In this document: one piece after another, positions 24,028-32,822 of the stretch
Layout of the letters: each line of letters begins with the position of its first letter
Position numbering within the stretch: the first letter of the stretch is position 1
Assembly (NCBI GenBank): GCA_023451735.1
Contig: JAEXYH010000016.1
Span: 1 to 35,094, forward strand
Direction: 5' to 3'
Source of the DNA: Pseudomonadota bacterium
GTDB lineage: Bacteria > Pseudomonadota > Alphaproteobacteria > Rhizobiales > Rhizobiaceae
DNA: 35,094 bases
The notes under the pieces: model-generated
Database searches by the model: none
The model's input: the letters and a program-made list of their open reading frames with translations, nothing else
Told to the model about the DNA's origin: nothing
Program-made: the position numbers and the translations under genes

Positions 24028-25058
24028 GCGACACGCTCCAAGTCCTGCCTGACGACGGGGTGAAGCGGGGCAAGTCCAGCCACGAACCGCTCGACTTCGG
24101 TGATGGCGAGATCGGAAAGCGCTCGCAGCTCGTTGCCGAGTGCACCCGCAATATGTGGAGTGAGTACGACGTTCGGCAGATCATAGAACGGACTGTCCGT
24201 TGGCAAGGGTTCCGGCTCCGGCGTGTCGATGAGGATACGCAACCGGCCGGTTTGCGCCTCGGCCAGCAAAGCCTCGTGATCGACAAGCCGGCCGCGCGCG
24301 GTATTGATGAAGATTGTGTGGTCCTTCATCAATGCCAGTTCCGCAGCGCCGATCATATGGCGGGTTTCGGGCAAAATCGGCGCATGTAGCGAGACCACAT
24401 CCGACCAGGCAAGAAGTGCGTGCAGATCCATTTTAGTTGCGCCGAGCGCCGACGCTTCATCCCTGCAAAGGAAGGGGTCGTAAACGGCGATCTCGAAATT
24501 GCCGCGTGCCAACATCTCGATGACAAGACGTCCGATCCGCGAAGCACCGATGATACCTATCCTGCGGCAATGATTACCGAGATAGGACAGGCTGTGACCG
24601 CGCCTGCTGCCGAACCCGCCTGTGCCGCGTTCCGTCCGATGCTCGTCACGCAGCCGGAAGACATCCTTGCCGCACATGATGATCGCCGCATAGGTGAATT
24701 CGGCCACAGGTACGGCCATGGCGGATGCCGCCGTGGTGACGAGAATATCGGATGTATCCCAAAATTCGGAAGGGGCCACGGCACGCACCGATGACGCGGC
24801 ATAGGCGACCATCTTGAGTTTTGGTGCGCGCAAGAGACGCTCCCTCGTCAGAGATGGCGTGCCCCACGCAGCAAGCAGGATGTCTGCATCTGCCAGAGCC
24901 TCCGCGCCCTCAATCGTGTCGAAATCCGTGTAGGGAAAACCATCAATGACGTCGGTTACTGCCGTCAACCGCGCCCATTCCCGAGGGCCGAAGAACCCAT
25001 CGGGAAGTTCGCCACGCATGGCGATCAGTAGCTTTGGCTTCCTGTTTAACGTGCTCAT
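24024..25058 (-). CDS. D-isomer-specific 2-hydroxyacid dehydrogenase
   Basis: This 344-residue NAD(P)-dependent oxidoreductase interconverts 2-keto acids and D-2-hydroxy acids. The Rossmann fold is at about 166-200 with GIIGASRIGR; the catalytic residues are Arg255 (INTARGRLVD), a Glu in DTPEPEPLP (about 281-283) and His302 (LTPHIAGA). The nucleotide loop is slightly unusual (GASRIG for the common GxGxxG). It overlaps both neighbours by 4 bases, so three genes (SGNH hydrolase, this gene, TIM barrel) are coupled. It may act as a reductase on a small keto acid from the pathway, as glyoxylate/hydroxypyruvate reductases do, but the substrate is inferred. Confidence 0.9.
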   Translation of the reverse strand: MSTLNRKPKLLIAMRGELPDGFFGPREWARLTAVTDVIDGFPYTDFDTIEGAEALADADILLAAWGTPSLTRERLLRAPKLKMVAYAASSVRAVAPSEFWDTSDILVTTAASAMAVPVAEFTYAAIIMCGKDVFRLRDEHRTERGTGGFGSRRGHSLSYLGNHCRRIGIIGASRIGRLVIEMLARGNFEIAVYDPFLCRDEASALGATKMDLHALLAWSDVVSLHAPILPETRHMIGAAELALMKDHTIFINTARGRLVDHEALLAEAQTGRLRILIDTPEPEPLPTDSPFYDLPNVVLTPHIAGALGNELRALSDLAITEVERFVAGLAPLHPVVRQDLERVA

Positions 25059-26224
25059 CCGCGCACCGGACTTGAAACGGGGCGAACCTCGATGCGGGCA
25101 ATGTCGATTTCGATCGGTTCGGATCCCGGCCTCAGGATGACGTCGAGATAGAGTTCGGGCGGAGTTTCCCCCGGTCGCAATTTAAGGGTGGGCGTGCGCA
25201 GTGCTCCTTTCCAGTGTGTGTTTGGGAAGGCGAAAAGCGTGCCGTCATCCGCTCGGAAGGGAGCTAACGCGATTACTTCCTGTCCTTCGGCAGCGACATC
25301 CTTCAGCCGTAGCGATATGCCCAGAACACCTTCGTGAGCCGGTACATCAATGTCGCAGATCGCTTCCACCCAAGCGCCGGTGCCAGGATGAAAAAGCTGC
25401 CCCCCAAGACGATGGCTCTGTTCTTCCTTTTCTGTCATTGTCCGGGCGGCAACGGCAGATGCCAAATTTCCCAGCGGGTTGTTTACGGAGTCGAAGCGAT
25501 CGTCTCTCGCCAATAGGCGGTGAGGCGCGTGGGGTACGAGCGTTGCGAGATAGTCAGCCAACAGCTTTCCCACGGCAAAACCACCCAATACGGAGAAATG
25601 TGTTCCATCGTTGGAGTAACCTGCATAGGGCTCGCCGAATTTGCTCTCCGGATCGACCCAGGCGGAATTCCAATCAAAGACATGACAGTTGGCGTGGCTG
25701 GCGGCGAATTCGATACTCTTGCGATTGATCCAGTGTGCCTTTGCCCGCTCGGCTTTGCCGGCTGACCATTTCTCGATGCCGCGGGCGAGGATTGGCAGCA
25801 GGATGACAGTCTTGCCGGCGTTGAGCAAAGCCGACGCAATTCGCGCTCGCGTCTCGGCAATCGTCTGGCGGGTTTCCACCATCATGTCGTTGGTGCCGGC
25901 ATCAACGACGATCAGGTCGAAATCCGATTGCAGCAATCGCGGCAGCCGCCGTTCTATCTCGACCGCCTTCTGCCCGGATACGCCGAAATTGAGACCGGAG
26001 AAAAAGCGGCTGACGCCCGGCCGATTGCTAGGCTCCCAGCCGATCGGGACTGATGGATCGTGATGCACAGGGCAGGAGAGCCTGCCATGCGACAGGACCT
26101 CGGCCCAACTCATCCAGCCGCGTGACGAAGCTGCCAGCGAAGTCTCGGTGCCGATATGGTTCTGCTGGACGAGCGAAGTGCCGAGAACGGCAATCCGGCT
26201 CGCCCTGGGGTGAGATACGGACAT
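25055..26224 (-). CDS. SGNH/GDSL-family hydrolase with extra C-terminal domain
   Basis: This 389-residue probable esterase has all four SGNH blocks: catalytic Ser17 in VLGTSLVQ (GTSL in place of GDSL), Gly in LNFGVSGQ at 78-85, Asn112 in DAGTNDMM, and Asp206/His209 in DGTHFSVLGG. Residues about 220-389 form an extra mixed-beta domain of unknown role. No signal peptide is seen, so it acts in the cytoplasm. SGNH enzymes often remove acetyl groups from carbohydrates. Its place between the DEH reductase and a hydroxyacid dehydrogenase suggests deacetylation of O-acetylated mannuronate oligomers after import. That role is inferred. AGGA lies close to the ATG. Confidence 0.85.
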   Translation of the reverse strand: MSVSHPRASRIAVLGTSLVQQNHIGTETSLAASSRGWMSWAEVLSHGRLSCPVHHDPSVPIGWEPSNRPGVSRFFSGLNFGVSGQKAVEIERRLPRLLQSDFDLIVVDAGTNDMMVETRQTIAETRARIASALLNAGKTVILLPILARGIEKWSAGKAERAKAHWINRKSIEFAASHANCHVFDWNSAWVDPESKFGEPYAGYSNDGTHFSVLGGFAVGKLLADYLATLVPHAPHRLLARDDRFDSVNNPLGNLASAVAARTMTEKEEQSHRLGGQLFHPGTGAWVEAICDIDVPAHEGVLGISLRLKDVAAEGQEVIALAPFRADDGTLFAFPNTHWKGALRTPTLKLRPGETPPELYLDVILRPGSEPIEIDIARIEVRPVSSPVRG

Positions 26225-26239
26225 GATCCTACCGGAATA

Positions 26240-26989
26240 TCAGGAATACAGGACGCCGCCGTTGATGTCGTAGCAGGCTCCGGTGATATAGGCGGCGTCG
26301 TCGGATGCGAGGAAGGCCACCAGACCGGCAACATCCTCGCTCACGCCTTCTCGCTTCAGCGAGGTGGCACCAGCGACCCGTTCCCGCACCTCCGGCTTGG
26401 TGAAGGTGTCGTGGAAGGTCGTCGCGATCATGCCGGGGCAAACGGCGTTGACGCGGATATCGGGGCCGACTTCTTTGCTGAGCCCCCGGGTGAAGGTCAT
26501 CACTGCCCCCTTGGAGGTCGCATAGGCGATCGCGCCGGGTCCGCCGCCATCGCGGCCAGCCTGTGATGAGAAGGTGACGATCGCCCCGCCTTTCGCCATC
26601 TTGGGTAGCGCAGCCTTGGTTGTCAGGAAAAGCGAGGTCAGATTGACGTTAAGGACCTGATGCCAGAATGCTTCATCCATATCCGTAATCGTCTTGCGCG
26701 CAATCATGCCGCCGGCCACGTGGACGAGGCCATGGATGGCGCCGAACTTGTCGGTTGCGGCGGAAATCGCGGCCTCGACTTCGGCTGCATTCGTCAGGTC
26801 CGCCTTGATTGCAACGGCAGACCGGCCGAGTTTTTCGATGTCTGCCACTGCTGCAGCGGCGCCCTCTGCCGCACCGTTATAGGTGAGCACGACATTGGCG
26901 CCTTCCTGCGCAAAACGAACCGCGCATGCCCGGCCGATATCCCGGCCTGCACCGGCGACGACAATGGTCTTGTTGGTAAAACGTTGCAT
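26240..26989 (-). CDS. Short-chain dehydrogenase/reductase, probable DEH reductase
   Basis: This 249-residue NAD(P)-dependent enzyme has the cofactor loop AGAGRDIG at 12-19, HVAGG at 90-94 and the catalytic Ser141/142, Tyr156 and Lys160 (YATSK). Adjacent to a PL15 alginate lyase, its likely job is to reduce 4-deoxy-L-erythro-5-hexoseulose uronate (DEH), the open form of the lyase product, to 2-keto-3-deoxy-D-gluconate. From memory, the Agrobacterium homologue next to Atu3025 has this role. The start at 26989 (MQRFTNKT) is chosen because GAGG lies 9 bases before it; an ATG at 27004 is possible. It lies 18 bases below the lyase stop. Confidence 0.9.
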   Translation of the reverse strand: MQRFTNKTIVVAGAGRDIGRACAVRFAQEGANVVLTYNGAAEGAAAAVADIEKLGRSAVAIKADLTNAAEVEAAISAATDKFGAIHGLVHVAGGMIARKTITDMDEAFWHQVLNVNLTSLFLTTKAALPKMAKGGAIVTFSSQAGRDGGGPGAIAYATSKGAVMTFTRGLSKEVGPDIRVNAVCPGMIATTFHDTFTKPEVRERVAGATSLKREGVSEDVAGLVAFLASDDAAYITGACYDINGGVLYS

Positions 26990-27007
26990 TTGAAAACCTC
27001 GCATTGG

Positions 27008-29338
27008 CTAGAATTGTTTCGGGAGAGAAAGTTTGAAACGCTCGTCGTCGACATCGCTGAAATAGATGTCCGTCGAAAAACCCTGATCGTCGATGAAGCT
27101 GAAGATCCGCTTCGGTTCTGTCAGGCTGTAGGGCACGATAAGGGTCACCAGACGATGTCTAGTGGCAGCCGGAACCGTGGCGCAGACATGGTGGTGAATT
27201 TCCAGGCCCTCGTATTCCTTCGGCTCGATCTCCGGAAAACCTTCAACGGCCGTGATTTGCGGATTACCCGCAGAGGAGAAGACGAACTGGCCGTAAAAGC
27301 CTGCCTTCTTGCCGTTATAGCGAAAGCTCGAACGGCCGGTCTGCGGTGCGCCTGTCGTATGGCAAAGCCATTGCAATTCCTGCGGCTCGGTGCATTCCAC
27401 CTCATCGACAATGACGAAATAGCTGTCGTTGACGAAATGGATTTCGCGCTCCGCCTTGCGCACCAGCGGATTTGCCACCTGATAGGCGGCCGTCGCGTCG
27501 CCCAGCATGCGGATATGCCCGGGCTTTTCCTCGACGGAGACGATACGGCCCGCAGCGCGTCGCGCTAGCGCCTTGTCCTTCTCCGCATACTGACCTTTTC
27601 CGCCGATCAGGACTGCGTTCTTCGACCGGGTCTGCCGGCGCCAGTTGATGTGCATCTGGGAGTTGAAGGCGATGTAATAACCGGACTGGATCGCCAGATC
27701 CTCGCCATAGGCATAAAGAACGAAAGCGTTCTGATCGCCATGGCTGTGGCTGAGTGAGCCATAGGGGCTGGATTTGAAGACGAACTGCAGATGCCGGTCC
27801 GGATCTTCCATATGCTTCTGGATCGTGACCCAGCCGATATCATCGAAGACCGCAAGCGAAGGCAGGTCGGCAGGCGAGGCGGCTTCCACCTGCGGGTAGT
27901 CGTGACGATAGACGAGATCGTCGAAATTCAGGTCCCACCAGCCGTAGTTGTAGAAGGCCATCTCGGTTCCGGCCGCATCCTGCTTGATGCGGTCGAAATA
28001 CCATTGATAGTGACCGTTGCCGGTGACGCCTGCGAACTGGCGGACATTGTAGCCGACCTTCAGTCCGGGCAGGTCACCCATGGTGGAATCGTCGCCGAAA
28101 TTGGCGCGTCGCGTGCCGGGCGCCTTGGTATAAAGGGGGAACCGCCCGGTGTTCTGGAAGAAAGGCCGCTGGTAGAGATCATAGCCGATATAGGAACGGA
28201 TCAGGTTGGCGGCCTCGATGAGATAGGCCATGCCGGTCATCCAGTAATGTGGACCCTCTGCCCAGCCGCCATCTGTTCCCGCCCAAGGGGAATAAAGGGT
28301 GGCGAGGAATTCGACCGTATAATCGAGCCATTCGCCGGCATCGTGGCTTTCGCCGAGAAGGGAAATACAGGCGGGTGTGAGCACCGCCGACAGCGAGCGC
28401 ACCGCGTGGCTGTCATAAGGGAACACATGGATGCGTGCGTGAGCAATCACATGGTCCGCGACTTCACGGGTACGGCGCAGGAGAACGGTGCGAACGGTTT
28501 CCCGTTCTTCCTCGCTCAGATGGTCGTAGAGCCAGTCGTATCCCCATGCGAGGGCAACGACGACACGGAAACCGGCCTCGTCATTATAGGCGCGGGAGGT
28601 TGCTCCATTCGGATCCCATGCGGCAACCGAGAGCAGCCAATCGCGCGAGGCATCGAGTAAATCCTCCCGCCCCAGAACGCGGCCGGCAATTGCCAGATGA
28701 CGGATGGCATAGATCACCTCCTGGCAATCGATATACATCTGGCGCCAAAGCGTCGCGACACGGACGTTGTTGGGATAAGGCTGCGGTTCCGGCATGATCG
28801 GCCGGTCGAGCCAGGGCTTTACGGATTTCTCGAAGAATTCGGACCATCCGCAATGGTTCGGGTCTGCCTCTACGGCTTGCGAAAACGATTTCAGTTGCTC
28901 GGGGTTGAGCCAGAGCCTCGGATGGCTGGTATGGGCCGCAGCGTGGCGGGCTGCTCTGCCAGGCAAGGGCGTTTTTGGAAGCGCGGCGGTGATCTCGAAA
29001 ATGCGCACCGCACTCCAGTTCGACAGGGGCTTTGAGGAGGTCTGGTCCCAGAGCGCATAACTCCAATGATAACTGCCTTCCGGCAAGGCTTCATCCGGGG
29101 TGAAGAAATTCCAGGCGAGGTCTTCGAATGTGCGCGTCTTGGCATCGGCAAATTCGGGATCGGTCGAGATGCGCAACACGTAGCGCGCACCGTCGTCAAT
29201 ATCGGGAAGCCAGGAAAAACGCGGCGGGTTTTCGGTGGGCTGGGTTTGCTCGCTCGGCACGTAGCCAATGGTCAAGGAACCGGGGCGGGGTTCATCGAGA
29301 TGAGCTTGTCTGGCGATGGCCGAGGCAGAGGGACGCAT
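27008..29338 (-). CDS. Exo-type oligoalginate lyase, PL15 (Atu3025-like)
   Basis: This 776-residue polysaccharide lyase cleaves alginate oligomers from the end by beta-elimination, releasing unsaturated uronate monomers. The N-terminal beta domain (about 1-125) precedes an alpha/alpha barrel and a C-terminal beta-sandwich, the heparinase II/III-like layout. From memory, the structurally characterised Agrobacterium Atu3025 has the same length and active residues Arg199, His311, Tyr365 and His531; all four occur at those exact positions here (LWRQ, DSHAV, GPHYW, LSHSHGD). No signal peptide is seen, so the enzyme acts in the cytoplasm on oligomers brought in by the adjacent importer. AGGAG lies about 10 bases before the ATG. 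Confidence 0.96.
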   Translation of the reverse strand: MRPSASAIARQAHLDEPRPGSLTIGYVPSEQTQPTENPPRFSWLPDIDDGARYVLRISTDPEFADAKTRTFEDLAWNFFTPDEALPEGSYHWSYALWDQTSSKPLSNWSAVRIFEITAALPKTPLPGRAARHAAAHTSHPRLWLNPEQLKSFSQAVEADPNHCGWSEFFEKSVKPWLDRPIMPEPQPYPNNVRVATLWRQMYIDCQEVIYAIRHLAIAGRVLGREDLLDASRDWLLSVAAWDPNGATSRAYNDEAGFRVVVALAWGYDWLYDHLSEEERETVRTVLLRRTREVADHVIAHARIHVFPYDSHAVRSLSAVLTPACISLLGESHDAGEWLDYTVEFLATLYSPWAGTDGGWAEGPHYWMTGMAYLIEAANLIRSYIGYDLYQRPFFQNTGRFPLYTKAPGTRRANFGDDSTMGDLPGLKVGYNVRQFAGVTGNGHYQWYFDRIKQDAAGTEMAFYNYGWWDLNFDDLVYRHDYPQVEAASPADLPSLAVFDDIGWVTIQKHMEDPDRHLQFVFKSSPYGSLSHSHGDQNAFVLYAYGEDLAIQSGYYIAFNSQMHINWRRQTRSKNAVLIGGKGQYAEKDKALARRAAGRIVSVEEKPGHIRMLGDATAAYQVANPLVRKAEREIHFVNDSYFVIVDEVECTEPQELQWLCHTTGAPQTGRSSFRYNGKKAGFYGQFVFSSAGNPQITAVEGFPEIEPKEYEGLEIHHHVCATVPAATRHRLVTLIVPYSLTEPKRIFSFIDDQGFSTDIYFSDVDDERFKLSLPKQF

Positions 29339-29374
29339 TGCGCTCTAACTCCTATAAAAATCAAAAGGGAAAAG

Positions 29375-29398
29375 GATGGCGGCGACAGGGCCGCCATC
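29375..29398 (-). terminator. Attenuator-like hairpin between the binding-protein and lyase genes
   Basis: GATGGCGGC at 29375-29383 pairs with GCCGCCATC at 29390-29398 around a 6-base loop. On the minus strand it is followed by the T-rich CTTTTCCCTTTTGATTTTT. It is probably a partial terminator or 3' stabiliser that lets the binding protein be made in excess over the lyase. Confidence 0.7.
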
Positions 29399-29410
29399 AC
29401 GATCGAAAGC

Positions 29411-30979
29411 TTACTGGGCCGCCTTGTACTGGCGGTCATAGGCCGACTGCATGATCTTGATGACCTCGTCGTAACCGAGAGCCGTCAGCCGTTTCTTGTA
29501 GGCATCCCAGCCGGTATTGACGTCCTGGGCGCCGAGCACCCATGTCTGCTGCATCTCGGTCATGTAGGTGAGAATGCTCGGCCAGTAGCGGTCGAAGGTG
29601 GCTTTTTCATCAGCGTTCAACGAGACGCCCATAAACTCGTCTTTCAGGCAGTTGCACTTGTCGTAGAGGTCGATGCCTTCAAGCGCGATCTTGTTGGTCC
29701 ACTGGCGCTCGTACTCATAGTCCATCCAGTATCCGCGCGGGACCTGTGCGCCCACCGCCCAGAGCTGGGCGTTGACCGGATCCTTGTTATCCAGCACTTC
29801 CTTTTTGAACTGCGGTTTGCCGTCGACCATCTCGTAGGTCTTTCCCTCGACACCGAAATTCGACAGCAGGCGCCCCTGCTGGGAAAACCAGAAATCGAAA
29901 TACTTGATCGTTTCGACGGGATGTTCGTTGGTGGCCGAGATCGCCCATCCGACAGGCTGGACGCGCAGTCGGCGGGAATCCTCGAACCGCTGGCCGGAAG
30001 CGGTTTTGGGCGGCAGCATCGGCTTGAGCGCGAAGCCTTCGATCTTTGGCGACAGCGCGTCGTTATAGGTCGAGGTGCTGGCAAACCAGTCATGGGTCAT
30101 GCCACCGAGATTGTTGCCCAAAAGATATTCGCGCGAACGGGCGCCGCGGGTAAAAATCTCCTTGTCGATCAGGCCTTCCTTGTACCACTTGGCGACATTC
30201 GAAATGCCGGTCTTGTAGTTCTCCTCCGCCCAGGGGTGGCGTAGCTGTCCGTCATAGACGGCGAAGTCGCCATAGCGTTCCGATCCGGAAACGCGCGCGT
30301 CCCACAGATTGATGAGGCGGACGGCATCGATTTCCTCGCGGGCGAAATACGGAACCTCGTCCTTCTTGCCGTTGCCGTTGGGATCCTTGTCGCGGAAGGC
30401 CTTGAGAACCTCGTAGACCTCTTCAGGCGTTTCCGGCTGTTTCAGGCCGAGCTTGTCGAGCCAGTCCTGGCGGATGAACCAGCCGCGAGAATATTTTCCA
30501 TCCGGCACATAGGGAATGAAGTAGAGCTTGCCGTCCGGTCCGGAAATCGCGTTGCGGATGTCCTTGTGACTGTCGAAAAACGCCTTGAGGTTGGGGGCAT
30601 TTTCCTCGATCAGCTCGTCGAGCGGAATGAACGCACCTTCCAGCCCGTAGCGGATGAAGTCCTCCTTCAACCCGCCGTTTGCATCGCCACCAACGATGTC
30701 GGGAAGATCGCCCGAGGCGATCAGCAGGTTGAAGGCATCGCGGCTGCTGGTGGTCGCCAGCGACGCGACGTTGCGGACGTGGATATTGGTGATCTCCGCC
30801 GCCTTCTGCTCCACGGGCCACTTTTCCGAATAGACGTATTTGTCGCGGAAGTGGAAATGGATCGTCAGTTCCAGAGGGTCTTCGGATATCTTGCCGGCAT
30901 CCTGAGCGTAGGCGGGCAAGGCCATTGTCATGGCTGTCATCAACGCCAGAAGGGGCGCGCCTTTTCGTAGTTTTGTCAC
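29411..30979 (-). CDS. Alginate oligosaccharide ABC transporter binding protein (AlgQ-like)
   Basis: This 522-residue periplasmic receptor resembles Sphingomonas A1 AlgQ1/AlgQ2 closely by motif: IHFHFRDKYVYSEKWPV near the mature N-terminus, DLPDIVGGDA, FIRYGLEGAFIPL, GGMTHDWFAST and DYEYERQWTNKIAL. The EF-hand-like calcium loop DPNGNGKKDE at about 199-208 is kept. A Sec signal covers about 1-25 (LLALMTAMTMALPAYA). The start is GTG at 30979 with a strong GGAGGAG. It binds alginate or its oligomers and hands them to the AlgM1-AlgM2 channel. As the protein is much larger than common sugar receptors, it suits long oligomers. Confidence 0.95.
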   Translation of the reverse strand: MTKLRKGAPLLALMTAMTMALPAYAQDAGKISEDPLELTIHFHFRDKYVYSEKWPVEQKAAEITNIHVRNVASLATTSSRDAFNLLIASGDLPDIVGGDANGGLKEDFIRYGLEGAFIPLDELIEENAPNLKAFFDSHKDIRNAISGPDGKLYFIPYVPDGKYSRGWFIRQDWLDKLGLKQPETPEEVYEVLKAFRDKDPNGNGKKDEVPYFAREEIDAVRLINLWDARVSGSERYGDFAVYDGQLRHPWAEENYKTGISNVAKWYKEGLIDKEIFTRGARSREYLLGNNLGGMTHDWFASTSTYNDALSPKIEGFALKPMLPPKTASGQRFEDSRRLRVQPVGWAISATNEHPVETIKYFDFWFSQQGRLLSNFGVEGKTYEMVDGKPQFKKEVLDNKDPVNAQLWAVGAQVPRGYWMDYEYERQWTNKIALEGIDLYDKCNCLKDEFMGVSLNADEKATFDRYWPSILTYMTEMQQTWVLGAQDVNTGWDAYKKRLTALGYDEVIKIMQSAYDRQYKAAQ

Positions 30980-31000
30980 AGGTTCTCCTCCCTTGTGCAG

Positions 31001-31882
31001 CTACTCTTTCACTCCGCCCAGCAGAATTCCCTTGGTGAAATACTTCTGTGCGTAGGGGTAAATGATGAGGACGGGGATGATCGACGCGATCATGATCGCG
31101 GAGGTTACCGTCTCGAACGAATAGTGGGCCGTCAGCAGGCTCGAGGCAAATTCGTCGTTCGAATTGAGATCGACGATGACGCGCTTGAGATAGACCTGCA
31201 GCGGGATCTTCTCTTCGCCGCGCAGCAGAACCATGGCCCAGAAATAACCGTTCCAGCGTGAGACGATGCAGAACAGCGCCACGGTGACGATGGCCGGTTT
31301 CGACAGCGGGATGAAGACCTTCCAAAGCAGCTGCAGCTCGCTGGCGCCGTCCATCTTGGCGGCTTCCTCGAAGGATTTCGGCACCGCCTCGAAGAAGTTG
31401 CGCAACAGGATGACATTGAAGGCACTGGCCGCGAAGCCGATGATGATGCCGAAGCGGCTGTCGAGCAGTCCGAGATCCCGCATGTTCAGGAAGAACGGGA
31501 TCATGCCGGCATGGAACCAGAGCGTAAACGCGATCGCGATATTGAAGAAGGTGCGGCCACGCAGACGTTTACGCGACAGCGCATAGGCGCCCGGGATCAT
31601 GATCAGCAGGCTCATGAACGTGCCGCCGAACGTGTAGATGAAAGTGTTGCCGTAGGCGATCCAGAACATTCTGTCCGAAAGGACGTGTTCATAGGCAGCC
31701 AGAGTGACGTCGACCGGCCAGAGCGTTACGCGCCCGGCAGTCACGGCCGCGCCTGAAGAAATCGAGACGGCAGCCACGTAGATGAAGGGATAAAGCGTCG
31801 ACAGGACGAAGAGGCTCAAGAGAATGGCGTTGGCCCAGCCGAAGATCTTATCGCCACGGGAATAGAGATTGAAACTTTTCAT
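31001..31882 (-). CDS. Alginate ABC transporter permease (AlgM2-like)
   Basis: This inner-membrane permease of the carbohydrate-uptake-1 type has 293 residues and six helices. The EAA loop that docks the ATPase is FEEAAKMDGASELQLLWKVFIPLSKP. It resembles MalG/AlgM2-type subunits and ends KYFTKGILLGGVKE, the typical C-terminus. GAGGAG precedes the ATG at 31882. It lies 21 bases upstream of the binding-protein gene and 10 bases below AlgM1; the set forms one transporter. Confidence 0.94.
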   Translation of the reverse strand: MKSFNLYSRGDKIFGWANAILLSLFVLSTLYPFIYVAAVSISSGAAVTAGRVTLWPVDVTLAAYEHVLSDRMFWIAYGNTFIYTFGGTFMSLLIMIPGAYALSRKRLRGRTFFNIAIAFTLWFHAGMIPFFLNMRDLGLLDSRFGIIIGFAASAFNVILLRNFFEAVPKSFEEAAKMDGASELQLLWKVFIPLSKPAIVTVALFCIVSRWNGYFWAMVLLRGEEKIPLQVYLKRVIVDLNSNDEFASSLLTAHYSFETVTSAIMIASIIPVLIIYPYAQKYFTKGILLGGVKE

Positions 31883-31892
31883 CTTCAGCTCC

Positions 31893-32822
31893 TCACCAAA
31901 GCGACGTCGACGAGACTCTTCGGCTGATACGATTTGCCGAATAGACCAGGACGAAAGCGATCACCGCATTGAACAGGCCGGCAGCCGTTGCCAGGTCGTA
32001 CTGGGTCCCCTGCAGGCCGGTGCGGTAGATGAATGTCGAGACGACGTCGGCCGACTCATAGGTGGACGGGCGATAGAGAAGGATGATGTACTCGAACCCG
32101 ACCTCTACCAGATTGCCGATGCGGATGATCAGCATGATCACGATCGTCGGCAGAATGCAGGGCAAGGTAATGCGCCACATCATCTGCCAGCGCGAGGCGC
32201 CGTCGACACGGGCGGATTCGTAAAGGGTCGGGCTGACACCGGCGATCGCGGCCAGATAGACGATCGACTCGAAACCCGACTCTTTCCAGACCGAAGAGCC
32301 GATGAACACAGGCCGGAACCATTCCGGCTGGGTGAGGAAATAGATCGGCTCCAGACCTATCCCCTTCAGGAGCAGGTTGACGATGCCGATGGAGGGCGAA
32401 AGGAAGTTGATGACGATACCCGCAACGATGACCACCGAAATGAAATGCGGCAGATAAACGATCGTCTGCGCCCAGCGGCGGCCAACCTCGTTCTGAACCT
32501 CGTTGAACATCAGCGCCAGAATGATTGGCACGGGAAATGCAAAGATCAGGCCGAGGCCACTGATGGTGATCGTGTTCCAGAAAGCACGCACGAACATGTC
32601 GTTCTGGAAAAGCTCCACGAAGTTCGCGAAACCGACCCACGGGCTTTTCTCGATACCGCGGAAGATCGAAAAGTCCTGGAAAGCGATAACCAGACCGTAC
32701 ATCGGCTTGTAGAGAAACAGCGCGAACCAGATGGCCATCGGCGCAAGCAGGAGATAGAGCTGCCAGTCGCGGCGGACATCCGCCCACAGATCATGCAGGC
32801 GTTGCTGATAAGTCTGTTTCAT
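31893..32822 (-). CDS. Alginate ABC transporter permease (AlgM1-like)
   Basis: This 309-residue inner-membrane permease has the MalF/AlgM1 layout: a cytoplasmic start (YQQRLHDLWADVRRDW), then six helices beginning LYLLLAPMAIWFALFLYKP. The EAA loop is LYESARVDGASRWQMMWRITLPCILP. It overlaps the ATPase stop by 4 bases (ATGA), so the two are translationally coupled. With AlgM2 it forms the membrane channel for alginate oligomers. Confidence 0.94.
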   Translation of the reverse strand: MKQTYQQRLHDLWADVRRDWQLYLLLAPMAIWFALFLYKPMYGLVIAFQDFSIFRGIEKSPWVGFANFVELFQNDMFVRAFWNTITISGLGLIFAFPVPIILALMFNEVQNEVGRRWAQTIVYLPHFISVVIVAGIVINFLSPSIGIVNLLLKGIGLEPIYFLTQPEWFRPVFIGSSVWKESGFESIVYLAAIAGVSPTLYESARVDGASRWQMMWRITLPCILPTIVIMLIIRIGNLVEVGFEYIILLYRPSTYESADVVSTFIYRTGLQGTQYDLATAAGLFNAVIAFVLVYSANRISRRVSSTSLW

